DNA of 64,000 bases from Clarkia xantiana subsp. parviflora (GCA_036873135.1 JAPTYO010000007.1:248001-312000); one strand, 5' to 3'. Numbered from the stretch's first letter, positions 34,967 through 46,686 are shown. A program made the numbers and translations. The notes: generated by a model not told the origin, from the letters alone.

Positions 34967-36530
34967 TTACAAGAACTTCTCGATGCTACTGGTTAGTGTG
35001 GACTTGGGAACAGCTCCAATAATCGCATCTTTCTTCTCACCGCCCTTGAAGATGATCACTGTTGGGATGCTCCGAATGCCATACCTTGTTGCAACTGCAG
35101 GGCTGTCGTCAGTGTTCACCTTGTAGCACTTGAGGTTTCCTGTGTACTGCTTTGCTAGCTCATCGATCACGGGGTGTATCATTCGGCAAGGTCCGCACCA
35201 TGGTGCCCAGAACTCGACTAGTACAGCAGTCTCTGAGTCCAGAACGAGGGATTGCCATGTTGAGTCGGTCACAGGAGCCACTGCATCAGTTGAAGCATCA
35301 GCTGACTTTACAATGACAACAAATTAACTGAGTTGCAAGAAAAGAATAACAGTTTTTCTATTTGGTTAGGTCTGTTAACATGGGGTTCGGGTTAACCACC
35401 AATTCACCTCTGTAACTGACTTGTGGACTTAAAGTCAGGAACTGCTCATAATGTATACAACAGAAACACCAAAATTAACATTAAGCTGAAAAGAGATTGT
35501 ATATTTAGTTCAAAGGAAAACAAGAACCAAAATCCCAAAATCATATACCCGCCCTTACAGTAAGTGAAATGCAACTCAGAAACTTTTCAAGATGGAAATG
35601 CAACATTAAGCTGAGCTCAGAAAAGTGCATCAACTGTATGATATGTCAGCATTCTAAAGATTAAACTTTGTTTGGATTTACCACATGAAATACAAGAGAA
35701 GTCTCTTTACCTTGTTCAGGCAGACCTCGTTAAAAGAAAATAAAGATTTAACTTACTTCCATACTGATTTACCTTCATATATATATAACAAACTTCTATG
35801 CTGATTTACTCTCATAAAAGCTGTGTAATAAAAAAAAGGACATGCTTGTAATTTAAATAGGCCTACACCTTTTTCCCCTCAAAATCTCAGTCCTAACTTA
35901 CTACTTCTATCCAAACAAAGCTCTAATCAAAACAAAGAAACCACAGCTAAAAACTACACACCTTCCAGTAAAACATTTACCTCAAGAAGAACCATTTGCT
36001 TCTTCTAAAGGATTACAATCGCCCAAACTAGTTCATAATAAGCACTAAAAAGATTCATTTTATAGCTGACGGGTATCTGTAGGTATCACTTAAACGAGAT
36101 ATATTGAAACTGACCATTGCAATCAAAATCCGTTACTTCCAACACAATCACGTAAATTAACATATACTGGCAACAACATCGCGGACGAATGCATAATAAG
36201 AAGAAGTAACAGAGGATTAATGAAATCGTCACACAAGAAGAACGGCCAGGTGAAAAGCTAAAGTTTCAACAAATCGGAACACCGAATCAGAACGATGACA
36301 TTACACGATTTGATCAGGGCCATACCTTCCACAGTAATGTCCGGAGCCTCGCAAACGATAGCGGGGGCTCTGCTCCGTGACCGACTGGAGCTCTGGCTGA
36401 CGAGGCGTCCAGCGGCGGAGACCGGCTTGATTCTCAAGCCTGCGAACAGCGGCAACCTGGCGGAGACGCGGTGAGCAGGGCAAGAAGATAGAGTGGACGA
36501 CGCCGTGATAGGGGAGTAAGCAGTGGCCAT
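34967..36530 (-). CDS. TRXM: thioredoxin m, plastid
   Basis: Two exons, 36530-36326 and 35301-34967; 179 aa, typical for plant TRX m. In chloroplasts m-type thioredoxins pass electrons from ferredoxin-thioredoxin reductase to Calvin-cycle and other targets. Seen: a Ser/Arg-rich N-terminal transit peptide (about 1-65); then the thioredoxin fold with [20 protein letters not shown], active-site Cys104 and Cys107, the cis-Pro block [18 protein letters not shown], and the end SIEKFL. Exon 2 must start after GTCAG at 35302: starting at the earlier AG (GTAAAG) would give a stop codon in the second codon. Intron 1 is about 1.02 kb. Confidence 0.95.
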
Positions 36531-36854
36531 CGCAGGTGGGAGAATCGGATCTCAGTGAAGCGTGACGGAGAAAGAGAGCAGAAGAAGAGATGAAGATAGG
36601 AGAGAGTTTTGAGCGAGCTTGGTCAGCAAGTGCAAGTGGATTCACGCTCTCTCTCCCTTGACCAAAATATGCGGTTCGATCAAGTCAACCAGATCCTATG
36701 CCAATGTGCCAAGTGTAAGAAATCTGTTCGGACCGTTAATTAGATTGTGGGCCTAAATAATGGGCCCGAATACTTTAGGCGCAAGTACAATTTTTTATTT
36801 TTTTTATTTTTAAGGTTAGTCGAGCACAAACTCACATTACTCAGTACACTTTTC

Positions 36855-37148
36855 GTTTTAACTAGGAACAAGTATGTAAAATATGCAACATGTTTGAAAA
36901 AATGATTTTATGGACTAATATGTTTTAATATGTACAAAATGTTTGAAAAAGATGGTTTTATGGACCAATATGTATTAAAATATACAAAAAGCTTACGAAA
37001 GATGTTAAAATGATATACCGTCCACTTGTTATCCGTAGTTTCATTAAGTGGACACGTGCTGAACACATTTTAAGAAAAAAATAATAATAATTAAAGCAAG
37101 AAATTAATTTATATATAGCAATGATTATTAATGGGTGGATGTAGATAC

Positions 37149-37182
<34 letters not shown>

Positions 37183-37357
37183 AATTTTTTTAAAACGTGA
37201 TCCGCACGTATCCACTTAATGAGACTAGTGACAACAAATGGACGATACGTCATTTTACCGTCTTTTATAAGCTTGTTATATATTTTAAAACTTTTTAGTC
37301 CATAAAACCATTTTTCCAAACATGTTGCATGTTTTACGTACTTTTCCATTTTAAACT
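36855..37357. mobile_element. foldback/TIR element with internal duplication in left arm
   Basis: The left arm (GTATGTAAAATATGCAACAT, 36872-36891) is matched in reverse complement by the right arm (ATGTTGCATGTTTTACGTAC). The inverted match continues inward through ATGTTAAAATGATATACCGT against ACGATACGTCATTTTACCGT. The left arm carries two tandem versions of a subunit (ATGTTTGAAAAA..TTTTATGGAC), the right arm one. The loop contains an AAT microsatellite (37148-37184). No coding capacity. Target duplication not resolved. Confidence 0.65.
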
Positions 37358-37582
37358 ATTAGGAAGTTGGTTTGTTTTTAATATCTCGTCTGATATATTT
37401 TAGGATTGTATCTAGGTGCTTCGTTGTTTCTTTTTAAAAAACTATATTTTGCCTCCACCAAGATGGTAAATACATACTGCAACTGCAAGGTTACGAACGG
37501 GGATATGATGACTTGTACCTAATAGGCCGACCTCCCAATTATACTAGGTTGTTGGTGGTGCTACGTTGACAGGGTCAGTGGT

Positions 37583-37847
37583 TGCTGATACGTGCCCGTA
37601 TATTTAGATAACGAAGATCACACAAATATCTGAAAATAAGAAAGCTTACTTCCTAATCAACCCTAATTTATTTAGGAGACTAAGATTAATTGTTGGAAGC
37701 TTGATATTTCATTAATAAGAATACCTTATATATAGGGATTACAAGAAACCTAAAGATAGATACCTTAAATATTATAAGATAACTAAATATTATAAATATA
37801 TTACTTAATCTAAAGATATTATAAGATAACCATATCTAGTCACCACA
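37583..37847 (-). mobile_element. solo-LTR-like segment (copia/gypsy type)
   Basis: On the minus strand the segment begins TGTGGTGACTAGATATGG (or TGACTAG) and ends GGGCACGTATCA(GCA), i.e. TG..CA ends; it contains a TATA-like TATATATAAGG and a plausible poly(A) region. Length about 260 bp. No flanking 5-bp duplication could be confirmed and no internal retroelement DNA is adjacent, so this is an inference from LTR-like structure. Confidence 0.4.
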
Positions 37848-38382
37848 TTAGTTCCATCTGTTACCGCCGATGTACCTAATAATTTCTTAACTGAAAGAAT
37901 AAAACTACCAAGTACCAAGTACCACCGAATAGTGTATCCAATTTAACTTCTTAAAAAAAAATAAAAAATTAAAACATTTATTTCCGTTTTCCGCCCATAT
38001 AAGTATCCAATGAATAAATATCTTAAGTGACTTTGAATTCAGAAGACTTTGTAAATATAAAAAATAATATATGTGTGGTCAAGTGGGACCATTGGCAAAC
38101 ATGAAGAAGAATTAGAAATGGGTGGGGAAATATTTTTTTTTTTTAAAAAAAAGACAGCAAGTAGATTAATTCATTTTAACTGAAGGAAAAACGATGTGGA
38201 TTGAGGAACCAAAGCCAATACAATCCTTCTTCCTCCGTTGTATACAACAATTAAACCCTAACTTATTTACATTCACCGCTCTTCTTCTACCACCCTAATT
38301 AACTTCTTTGTCGTCGTCGTCATCATCACCATTTTCACCGGAAAAATAAAAATAGGGACAATGAGGGAGTAAAATGCGGGTC

Positions 38383-39024
38383 TCAGACCATCTCCGGCGG
38401 TGGGAGGTTCAGATCTAGGTCACGTGGCGTCTTCTTATAGTCCGTTGCCGCCGCAAGCGAAGAAGCCTCAGACTCCCTCTTCACGCCGCCGCTAACCAGC
38501 GGGAAAAAATCTACAACCGCCGGATGCTTGAACCTACAAATCTCGAGCGCGTTGGTCCTTTTCGTAGCCATCTGTCCGAAAGAGCCGAAGAGGAAGACCG
38601 GAGACGAGGCCGCCGGAGCCGGGAAGCACACGCGGCGGCCGTAACATCCGCCGGTCATGTACGTCGCTAATCCGAGATCAAGCGAAGGTGGCGAAGTCAG
38701 ACGCGGATGCGATCGGGGCGAACACGTCTCCACTGTGCTGCCGTCGCTGCCGCTGCGGCTATAGTTTTTGATGTTGAGGTCGCCGTCGCCGGCGCCGGGA
38801 AAGTTGGTCTTCGCCTTGATGCCGCGAAACTCTCTTGCCGCCGCGTCGTACGCGCGGGCCGCCTGCTCGGCGGTATCGAATGTGCCTAGCCAGACACGTG
38901 TCCTCTTCACCGGATCTCGGATCTCCGCCGCGTAACGGCCCCACGGCCTCTTCCTCACTCCGCGGTAGCGGATCTCATTGGCTGCTGCTGCGGTGGCGAT
39001 GTTGAGCTTTTTCGTCGGAGCCAT
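38383..39024 (-). CDS. ERF: AP2/ERF repressor with C-terminal EAR motif (ERF4/ERF8-like)
   Basis: Intronless, 213 aa. Group VIIIa ERF: binds GCC-box DNA and represses through an EAR motif that recruits TOPLESS-type corepressors. Seen: one AP2 domain at about 20-77 ([36 protein letters not shown]) with the ERF-type Ala and Asp that distinguish ERF from DREB; KTNFP closing the domain; a Ser/Pro-rich middle; and the EAR motif LDLNLPPPE at 203-211, two residues from the end. The gene is GC-rich. On the minus strand a TATATAA box lies about 55 bp before the start codon, so the leader is short. Confidence 0.95.
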   Translation of the reverse strand: MAPTKKLNIATAAAANEIRYRGVRKRPWGRYAAEIRDPVKRTRVWLGTFDTAEQAARAYDAAAREFRGIKAKTNFPGAGDGDLNIKNYSRSGSDGSTVETCSPRSHPRLTSPPSLDLGLATYMTGGCYGRRVCFPAPAASSPVFLFGSFGQMATKRTNALEICRFKHPAVVDFFPLVSGGVKRESEASSLAAATDYKKTPRDLDLNLPPPEMV

Positions 39025-39075
39025 ATTTTCTGGTAATCGGCGATGTTTGAAAGGTGAGAGGGAGTGAGATGGCGG

Positions 39076-39082
39076 TTATATA
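39076..39082 (-). promoter_or_regulatory. TATA box of EAR-ERF gene
   Basis: TATATAA on the minus strand, about 55 bp before the start codon at 39024. Confidence 0.6.
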
Positions 39083-39587
39083 GGGAAATTGGGAGGTGGG
39101 AAGTGGGGGGGGAGAGTGTGGATGGACGCGCCAGGGGAGTGTTTGTCGTTTTGTGGCAGTAAAAGCGTGCGGCTATGTTTGTGTCCGAGCGAGTCAGAGG
39201 GGCGCGTCAGGTTGTGTGTCCGAAGAAAAGGAGGCCCAATGGGGAGCGGCTTGGTCACGCGCGACACGTGGGAGTGGCGCCTACCACCGCATATCTTGAG
39301 CACCGTAAAAATGAATGACGACTTTGACTACCTTCCTAGGAGCCTAACCTAAAACTATACAAGTACAAAAGACCATAGGCTAGGCTACACAGCTGCTCCG
39401 CAATATTAAAAGATAATAATAGTAATAAATGTAAAATAAAAATTAACTTATAAATCATCGGCATAATTTGCCCTATAGTGCGTTTGAAATACCTAAAATG
39501 AGAGATTGCATATACAAACGTAATATTAAATTACATTGTTTTGTCCTACTGCAATGTTGAGTATAATGTTTAATTATAAAGTTGTGT

Positions 39588-40193
39588 TAAATATAATTTT
39601 TGTGCCACATGTTTTTGGTGTCATATGTTAATTTTGAAGGTTTTTTGTGATATATGTTTGAAAAGTTGTATGTTTTTTGTGCATCTGTTAGTCAACAGTT
39701 AGTTTGACCGTTAAATATTTTTATTTTGTTCAATATAGTCCTCCAATTTATATATTTAACTTTTAATTTTTGCAGTTTAGCCCCTGACCAGGGTCCGACC
39801 CAACCATGGGTTAGACCCTAGTTGGGTCAATTTTGTTTTTAGGGTCCAATTGACCCCAATTGGGCTGGGTCAATTTCGGCCAACGGTCCAATTGGGGTCA
39901 ATTGGACCGTAGGTCGAAATTGACCTAGCTAGGATCTGACCCATGACTGGGCCGGATTCTGGCTTGGTCGATTGCGTTATGGTACAATTGAGTGTGTTTA
40001 GGGACTAAAATGCAACAATTAAAAGTAAGATATATAAACTGTAGGACTAAATTAAACGGTCAAACTAATTGTTAACTAACGGAACTACTAAAAACATACA
40101 ACATCTCAAACATATGACACCAAAAGCCTACAAAATTAAACATATAGCACCAAGCCTACACCGGTCAATCTTGTGGCACCAAAATATACCTTT
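39588..40193. mobile_element. foldback/TIR element, family 2
   Basis: Left arm words (TGTGCCACAT, GGTGTCATATGTTAATTTTG, GTCAACAGTTAGTTTGACCG) recur in reverse complement in the right arm (CTTGTGGCACC, AAACATATGACACC, CGGTCAAACTAATTGTTAAC). The arms are about 170 bp. The middle is rich in GGTC/GACC words (CAATTGACCCCAATTGGG). No coding capacity. A related copy lies at about 63,520-63,870 and a fragment near 28,560. Confidence 0.65.
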
Positions 40194-40489
40194 CAAATTA
40201 TGAGTAAATTTTTTATAGCTTAATTAAGGTTAGATTGGTAAATTAAATTCAAATATTATATCAAAAGAATTAGTCCAGAGAAGATGAACATGATGAATAC
40301 ATAATATAATGAGTAAATCTTTAAAATGTGAAATTTCTTGTGAAATTTTAATAGAAAGTAAGAAAGAGAAAGTAAATGAACAAATATATTGGTACTTGGT
40401 GGGGCCCTATATCACTTTCTATAGAAATTTCACAGGAAATTTCACAGTTGTAGCAACACCCAACAAATAGATATTATTACCAAAAACAA

Positions 40490-40850
40490 AAAACGACGTT
40501 GAAAACAGACAAATATGTAGGAAGTAGGAGGTGTGGTGGTGCAATATTAATGGGTTGGGTGGAGGGTGGAGAAGATGGCGGCGGTTATGGGGTGATGAGA
40601 AAGGTGGTGACGTGTCCTTCCTTGTATGTCTGTCTTGTCTCTCTGTCTCTCAGACAACTTTCGGTGGTGTGTCTCTCCGATCCCGATCTCGCCGCCATTC
40701 CATCCAACGTACGTATCTCCGTTTGTCTTTTTTGTTTACGTGTCAAGGAACTTCCTGTCTCTGTGTACTGAAAATTTCTATCTATCCATCCATTCGTCGG
40801 TTAAGACATGACGTCAGACGGTGTGTGAGTGACTTAACTATCTGTTTTTT
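40490..40850 (+). other. promoter/leader-like patch without a gene
   Basis: This segment is G-rich, then CT-rich (CTTGTCTCTCTGTCTCTCAG), and less AT-rich than its surroundings, like a gene leader. A 90-codon frame (from 40499, starting at an alternative codon) ends inside it, and the MITE insertion begins right after. No homologous protein recognised. Confidence 0.25.
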
Positions 40851-40851
40851 T

Positions 40852-41383
40852 GGTTAATAACTAAAAAAACTGTCCAAATTTACCCTATGTTAAAATTAGG
40901 TGTCTGAAGTTTGAAATGTTAAAATAGACTGTCCCAAGTTTCATTTTTGTTGAAATTTGGTGTCTTTGTGCGTCTTTTCATCTTCATTCCATCATTTTCA
41001 TCAACCCAGCAACCCACTCATAATCCATCACTATTTACTTTTCACAGAATCGTCAAATTTCACCTAAAAATCGAACATTAAAAAAAAAGTTTCTAGAAGA
41101 GTGGTGTAGAGCCATTTTCCAAGGACAATAGAGCGAGATTTACTTGCCCGGATGTGACCAACTTTTTAGGTGACGGTCCCGGCAAGATGACGAGAAGGGA
41201 GTGTGTATGAGAGCTCGAATTTGACAGACGGTTTCGTCGAAATTGACTTCTCTAAAGTAATCACACCGAGACATCAAATTTCAACAAAAATGAAACTTGA
41301 GACAGTCCATTTTAACATTTCAAACTTCAGACACCTAATTTTAACATAGGGTAAACCTTGGACAGTTTTTTAGTTATTAATCC
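40852..41383. mobile_element. Mutator-like MITE (copy 2), inverted relative to copy 1
   Basis: Starts GGTTAATAACTAAAAAAACT and ends AGTTATTAATCC. The internal order is reversed relative to the copy at 3000-3534: the CGTCTTTTCATC segment lies left here, while its reverse complement lies right there. Length about 532 bp, TIRs of about 100 bp, no coding capacity. It sits between T-runs, so the 9-bp target duplication cannot be read unambiguously. Confidence 0.85.
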
Positions 41384-41628
41384 TTTTTTTTTTACTTAAC
41401 TCTAAATACATCCATTAATAAGAGAATAACATGATACAAATTTAGTTTAGTGGAAATAGAATTATAGAAACGATTATGAGATAGTAAAAACAAACTAAAG
41501 CTATTTAATAGAGTGTAGCATAGTTTCAATCTGTAAGCCTGACATTATTGGAGTCTAAACACTCTAAGAAAATGAGTATGAATATGCAAATTAGTACCGA
41601 CCGCTATTTGAAAAGAAGTAATCGCGTT

Positions 41629-42016
41629 AACCAGAAATAAGGATCAAATGGGTAATATCTTCACCAAATGTTTGAAAAGAAGCTCTTTTGTGATTCTGAG
41701 GTTTAAACTCGAAGTTTCATACACTAAATTTGAAAAAAAAAGCTGTTAATTTAGTTGATTTTTCGGTCGAGTTCAACTTTTCGATTAAAAATTTCGGTCC
41801 AATTAATCTTGTTAAAGCAGTTACTGCATTTTTGCGAAAATTGCTAATGTTCACCTGATTTGGCTAAGGTTTCCTATTAGTTAGTAGTAATTACTATTTT
41901 TAGTTACACTGGATTTTTACGTTAAATTCAAAGCTATTTAAGCCTTTGTAACATAAGTTTCTTATTAATCAAGAGTTCATCTTGGACTTATACTACTTGC
42001 TCTGCAAGTTTGTTCA
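41629..42016 (+). mobile_element. Ty1/copia retrotransposon relic: RNase H end plus LTR-like DNA
   Basis: Frame 41629-41740 reads TRNKDQMGNIFTKCLKRSSF and then VILRFKLEVSY, matching the C-terminal signature of copia RNase H (DQ-ADIFTK-L....F..LR-KLGV). It is cut off upstream. About 41,740-42,016 holds LTR-like sequence with a TATA-like GCTATTTAAGCC. A 3'-terminal remnant; coding capacity is lost. Confidence 0.6.
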
Positions 42017-42462
42017 TTTTCTATCCATTTACATGGAGCTTTTCAAATCCAATTGAGACCCTTTACAGCCTGAGAGTTTGTGGGTGAATTAGGACAGTAA
42101 AATCCAATTCTTAACATAGTATTATTAGCTTTAAACAAACTAGACGTGGTAGCTAAAGTTACAAAGAGATAGAACATAGTGTTCCTCAACGATCCAAACA
42201 ACCGAAGAAACATCTGACAAGACCAACGCAACAAGTTATATAATCAAAATCCCTAGACGATTTTGTATTCTAGGCTTGTCTCAGATAATGCAAGAAGAAG
42301 CTAACTACCGAAAGTATACCACACGAAATCAGATGAAATTGAAAATCTAACAACCTGGTTCAGCATGGTCCATCACAGATCAAACCTATGGGCAGCTCAT
42401 ATGATACCATGAGGTGAATCTTCCACAATTTACTTTTTTTTACCAACATTTTAGTTTTTACC

Positions 42463-43946
42463 TCAAGATGAGCAGCAGCCAGATTTGACTGCAGATACGT
42501 CGTCCTTTGACCCGACATTGATGGTCTGTCCTTTGGGAAGTGCAGCAGAGTTGTTTCCAGCTTCAAGAGCCTTTCTACTCACGACTCGGTAAATCTGAGT
42601 CAGTACTTCAGTGAAAGCATTTTCGACATTGGTGGACTCCAGAGCAGAGGTCTCCATGAAGAATGTGGTCTCCCTTTCTGCAAAGGCTTGTCCTTCTTCA
42701 GTGGACACTGCACGGAGGTGCCTGAGATCAGCCTTGTTCCCTACAAGCATTATCACAATGCTGGAGTCGGTGTGATCACGCAGCTCCTTCAACCATCTAT
42801 CCAGATTCTCGAATGTGACATGTCTTGTGGTGTCAAAGACGAGCAATGCCCCGACCGCCCCTCGATAGTATGCACTAGTGATTGCACGGTATCTATAAAA
42901 CATAAAAGGAAAGAGATCAGATAAAACAGTTGCCCTTGATAAATACTTCACCTTTCACCTTCATACACCAAGAAGAAGGCCAAATACCAGTAAAAGAATC
43001 GTCAGAAATTGGACAATTGTGGGATGATTAGATCGTCTATTTAGAAGAACATGGTTCTTTCCATTGTTTGGACTTGGATACCCATTAACTTGAAGAGGAG
43101 GTAAATGGAGAAAAATAGAGGATTATGCTTATTGCTTGCAGGTATTTATAAATGACAATTACAATGATATCCTATTATTCTTTAGACAAATTGTGTCCTC
43201 TATTTTAACGAGTCAAAACAAGAACAAGAAGAAACTCATCATTATCATTATCCTTATCCTTATCATCATCTCCATTCCTTAAACGAGGCGTATCCAAACA
43301 AGTTAAGGAGACATCCTTCATCTTCCTTCACTTTCTTTAATGAAATGTATCCAAACAAAGCCTTATGCTCTGGATTCTAAGATAGTCTTTCTAGCAATCG
43401 AAGAGCAGCTTAGATTGTAACATGGCAAGTAATAATTCTTGAATCAATGCCAAAAGTCGTCTTAAATCGAACCTATGTTCCTTATGGAGGATTCATCAAA
43501 GCATACTGCAGCCAGATCTATCTGCCTGGAGTTAGCTTCAATGCAAGAAATGGAAAAAAAAAAAAAAAAAATCCAGCGTCAACAGATCTACTTAATCCAA
43601 AATGCAGCAACGCGATCTCACATGCTATACATATTTCTAATCTAGCAGGGAACGAAGAGGTATAACAAGCTCAAGATCACAGATCGGTGGCATCAAAGAA
43701 CAAGATAGCAAATGAGCGTCACCTTTCTTGACCAGCAGTATCCCAAATCTGAGCCTTGACGACCTTATCATCGACGCGGATGCTGCGAGTGGCGAATTCG
43801 ACACCGATGGTGGATTTGGACTCGAGACTGAATTCATTGCGAGTAAATCTGGAAAGGAGGTTGGACTTGCCCACGCCGGAGTCGCCAATCAGCACAACTT
43901 TGAACAAGTAATCGTAGTCATCCTCTGCTCTGTATGCTCCAGCCAT
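42463..43946 (-). CDS. RABA1F: RABA1-type small GTPase (Rab11 homologue)
   Basis: Two exons, 43946-43723 and 42892-42463, split in the codon after WDTAGQE as usual in this family; 217 aa. RABA1 GTPases drive transport between trans-Golgi network and plasma membrane. Seen: G1 GDSGVGKS at 21-28, effector loop [13 protein letters not shown]3 WDTAGQE at 68-74, GNKADL, ETSAL, and the prenylated CCSS end (Cys214, Cys215). The linker [20 protein letters not shown] is typical of RABA1. Closest by eye to RABA1f. One difference: the C-terminal linker reads VKSGCCSS. Start is the only plausible Met. Confidence 0.95.
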
Positions 43947-44846
43947 TCAGCACGTCGGGACTGATGGCGGATCTTGATCCAATTTTGGAGAGTTCTTCCT
44001 TTATGGCCAGAGGGATAGTGAGAGAAACAACAGAGGGAGCACGTTAGATTCGATTGCGTGAGGATCTAATCAAAGAAATAGCGAAATTGTAAATCGGTGG
44101 GTGCTATTTTGGGCCTGATGATACGGCCTACTTCTTTATATGCAGCCCCCTTTGCAGCACTTAATAAAATCTATTTTTGATAAATTTTTATTTTGTTCCT
44201 CCAACTATTATTACAACATATATATATATAATTACGTTAATTATGAGAATGAAAAAATATTTATAATCAACACTTTACTTTTTGAAGACTGACTCAGTGT
44301 GATTGGAAATAGTCTGAACGTGGAACAAGTATGCTATGAGTGATGCTCTCTTTATGGCCCCTCCTACCTCCATGCGGTAAAAAAAATATTATATATTTGT
44401 ATGATGATGAAGGTTAAAGGGAATTTTCATTTAAAAAAAGGTTAAAGGGAATATAAGTATATTATTTACATTTCTATTTTGTTTTGTGTATTCAATCTAG
44501 AATGGTATTTCAAATTTCAACTGGTCACATTAACGAATCGTGGTTCAACCAAAAAAGTAACGACATGTGAAGACCTAGTTTCATGTGATTGTAGCGTTTT
44601 GCGATGGTGAGAACCTCATGAACCTTAGACAACTTTCACGCGAAGGTTTTATGGAACGTGGATTTGGTTAAGGTAATGTAATATAGTAAGGTCATGAATG
44701 GACATGGGAAAGCAGCAAAATGAGATCATCAAGGAACAGACTGGCGGGCAAATTTACATGATTTACACTTTTCAATCTTCTCGAATGGCTGGTGGTTTGT
44801 GTTGAATTTGATGATGATAGTGAAAGAGTTGTAGCGCCTTTCGCTT
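43947..44846. other. intergenic region RABA1 / UBD
   Basis: RABA1 leader and promoter, then AT-rich DNA with a micro-insertion at 44411-44451 (listed separately). The last 300 bp are the 3' region of the UBD gene. No gene. Confidence 0.5.
44411..44451 (+). repeat. micro-insertion with A-run between 13-bp direct repeats
   Basis: AGGTTAAAGGGAA at 44411-44423 and 44439-44451, flanking TTTTCATTTAAAAAA (15 bp). Same pattern as at 17655-17696 but with the A-run on the plus strand. Confidence 0.5.
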
Positions 44847-46686
44847 TCAACTGTCACGAATCAAGTTAGTTGGTTCACTCAACACGTAATTTGGCAGCTC
44901 GTATTTTGCACCTGTACGATAATATATATCTCATCATCGACATATTTATGTTGCGAAATGGGGAATGGCGTTAAGTAAGCACCTCTTTCATCATAGCAAA
45001 CTGTTAAATCCTGATTCTGCACAATGACCCCAGCACTATCTACAATTGCCTGTGCCATACTTAGCTCAGCTTCAGCTGCGGCTCTCAGCGCATCCCATAT
45101 CTCTGCAAATCAAATCAAAGTGAAATTGTATATACTTTGCAATCAGAATTATCTGCAGTTATCCAATATGGAAAGAGACTATTCTTCAGCGGTAATATCT
45201 CGATGCCCAAAGTGATCTATCTATCAGATGAAACAGGCACGCAGGGTATAGATCAAGCATAACCTCACACAAGAAGCATAAAACACTTCTAATATATCCA
45301 TTTCACAGGCGCAATAGCATAGAACATTCAGATGAAAACATAAATCAGTAATTCATATGCTTAAGTTAAGACATCATTTTCTTCATAAGGTGAAAAACAC
45401 TTGCCTTATCATTGATACACACCACAATAACTCTCAACATGCTAATGCTACAGCTCCAGACATATATCCTTTTTTCCAACCTATGTCGGCAAACTATTTT
45501 GAATTGGGTATTCTGGAAGAAGAACTTTATTTGTCTATGCTAACCTCTACCCCTATTCTAGTTACACAGGAACATTCATTTGTCCATTCAATACACCAAG
45601 ATCAACAACACTTTACTCTCTTCTACCTTTGCCAGTCACCCCCACCATAAATCATGACCATTACTAATGATACTGTTTAAGATATAAGAAACCATAGTCA
45701 CATTGCAAGTAACTTTCACACTGAATCTCTACACTATGTAGTATGTATAAAGAGACAAACCATCCAACCATATATATACATCTGATGGAAGTAAGTGGAT
45801 AAGGGAAGAGCCACATTGGTGGAGTAATACCTTTCCGACCACCATAATGAGGAGCAGTGTCCCAAAATTCATCACGCAACTGTATTAGCTGCGACTTTGT
45901 TATTGGTTGAGGATGTCTCCAGGGTTTTGGTTTGCGGATCTGTTTTGCAGCCCCTACAACAACAATGAGATTAAACTTTATGCAATCAGAATCTATTCAG
46001 CAGAGACAATTTGTAGTGTAACTAATTTACGCTGTAAGATAACTAATGATCAGGTAATCTTCAATTTCTAGAGAATTTGGGGATGAGCATAATTCATACA
46101 CAACTTCATTTAATGTAACCAATGAGCTTGACTTAAACACTTCCTTCAGCAAAAGGAAAACACTATGGCAAGATTCAAGCTGAAGAGACTAATTAGTGAC
46201 TAGTTCAGAGAGCAATTTCCGATCTGATTCTCCGAGTAGCATATTTCAAACCAAAACTACGCGTAAATGGCTTCCTATCAGCACCCCAGCCAATCAAACA
46301 GAAGGTCAAAAGCAAGGGCGAATTCACCATCCAATTGACTCCGCTACCATCAAAATTTTCTTCAACTAACAGAGGAACACAATCTGATTCCGCAATCATC
46401 TATTTTCTAAAAGAAATTGATTCGCACTATCTTTATCGAGGACATAGAGCGTTTAAAGCGAGAGCGAATCTCTATCCAAAATGATTCTAACCGACTCAAT
46501 CGATGTCGAAATTACCTTCAATTCACGCTAGATATCTCAGTTAATCACAATCCTCGAGACTAAATCAAGCAAATACCGCACCATATTCTAATCAAAGAAG
46601 CTGCAAGAAACTGTTGAAATTGCGATAGAAAGAGAGAAAGTGACCTCACCATCCGCTTTTGCCTGCGAAGATCCAGCACATCCCAT
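44847..46686 (-). CDS. small UBD-domain protein (UBTD1/2-like), N-myristoylation signal
   Basis: Four exons, 46686-46650, 45953-45831, 45102-44983 and 44911-44847; all phase-1 joins; 114 aa. The domain is the UBD found in animal UBTD1/UBTD2 (DC-UbP): [59 protein letters not shown]. Animal proteins also carry a C-terminal ubiquitin-like domain; this one ends right after the UBD, the normal form in plants as I recall. The N-terminus MGCAGSS has Gly2 and Cys3, the pattern for myristoylation plus palmitoylation, so membrane association is likely. Animal UBTD proteins begin MGNC, the same idea. Role in plants unclear; binding of ubiquitin-pathway components is inferred from the family. Confidence 0.85.

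Larger units (their letters stand above)
36531..38382. other. intergenic region TRXm / EAR-ERF
   Basis: TRXm leader and promoter, the foldback element (36855-37357), an LTR-like segment (37583-37847) and the 3' region of the ERF gene. No gene. Confidence 0.5.
39025..42462. other. 3.4-kb repeat-rich interval between EAR-ERF and RABA1
   Basis: Promoter of the ERF gene (to about 39,350), a foldback element (39588-40193), a promoter/leader-like patch (40,490-40,850), Mutator-like MITE copy 2 (40852-41383), a copia relic (41629-42016), and the RABA1 3' region. No intact gene seen. Confidence 0.55.

Noticed and set aside
35302..35307. Alternative TRXm exon 2 start after GTAAAG
   Set aside because: It would put a stop codon two codons into the exon; the next AG restores the frame.
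39076..39352. Frames upstream of the EAR-ERF start (75-87 codons on both strands)
   Set aside because: They fall in the promoter and leader around the TATA box and have no family similarity.
45357..45650. 97-codon plus-strand frame inside an intron of the UBD gene
   Set aside because: It starts at an alternative codon, has no family similarity, and lies between well-phased UBD exons.
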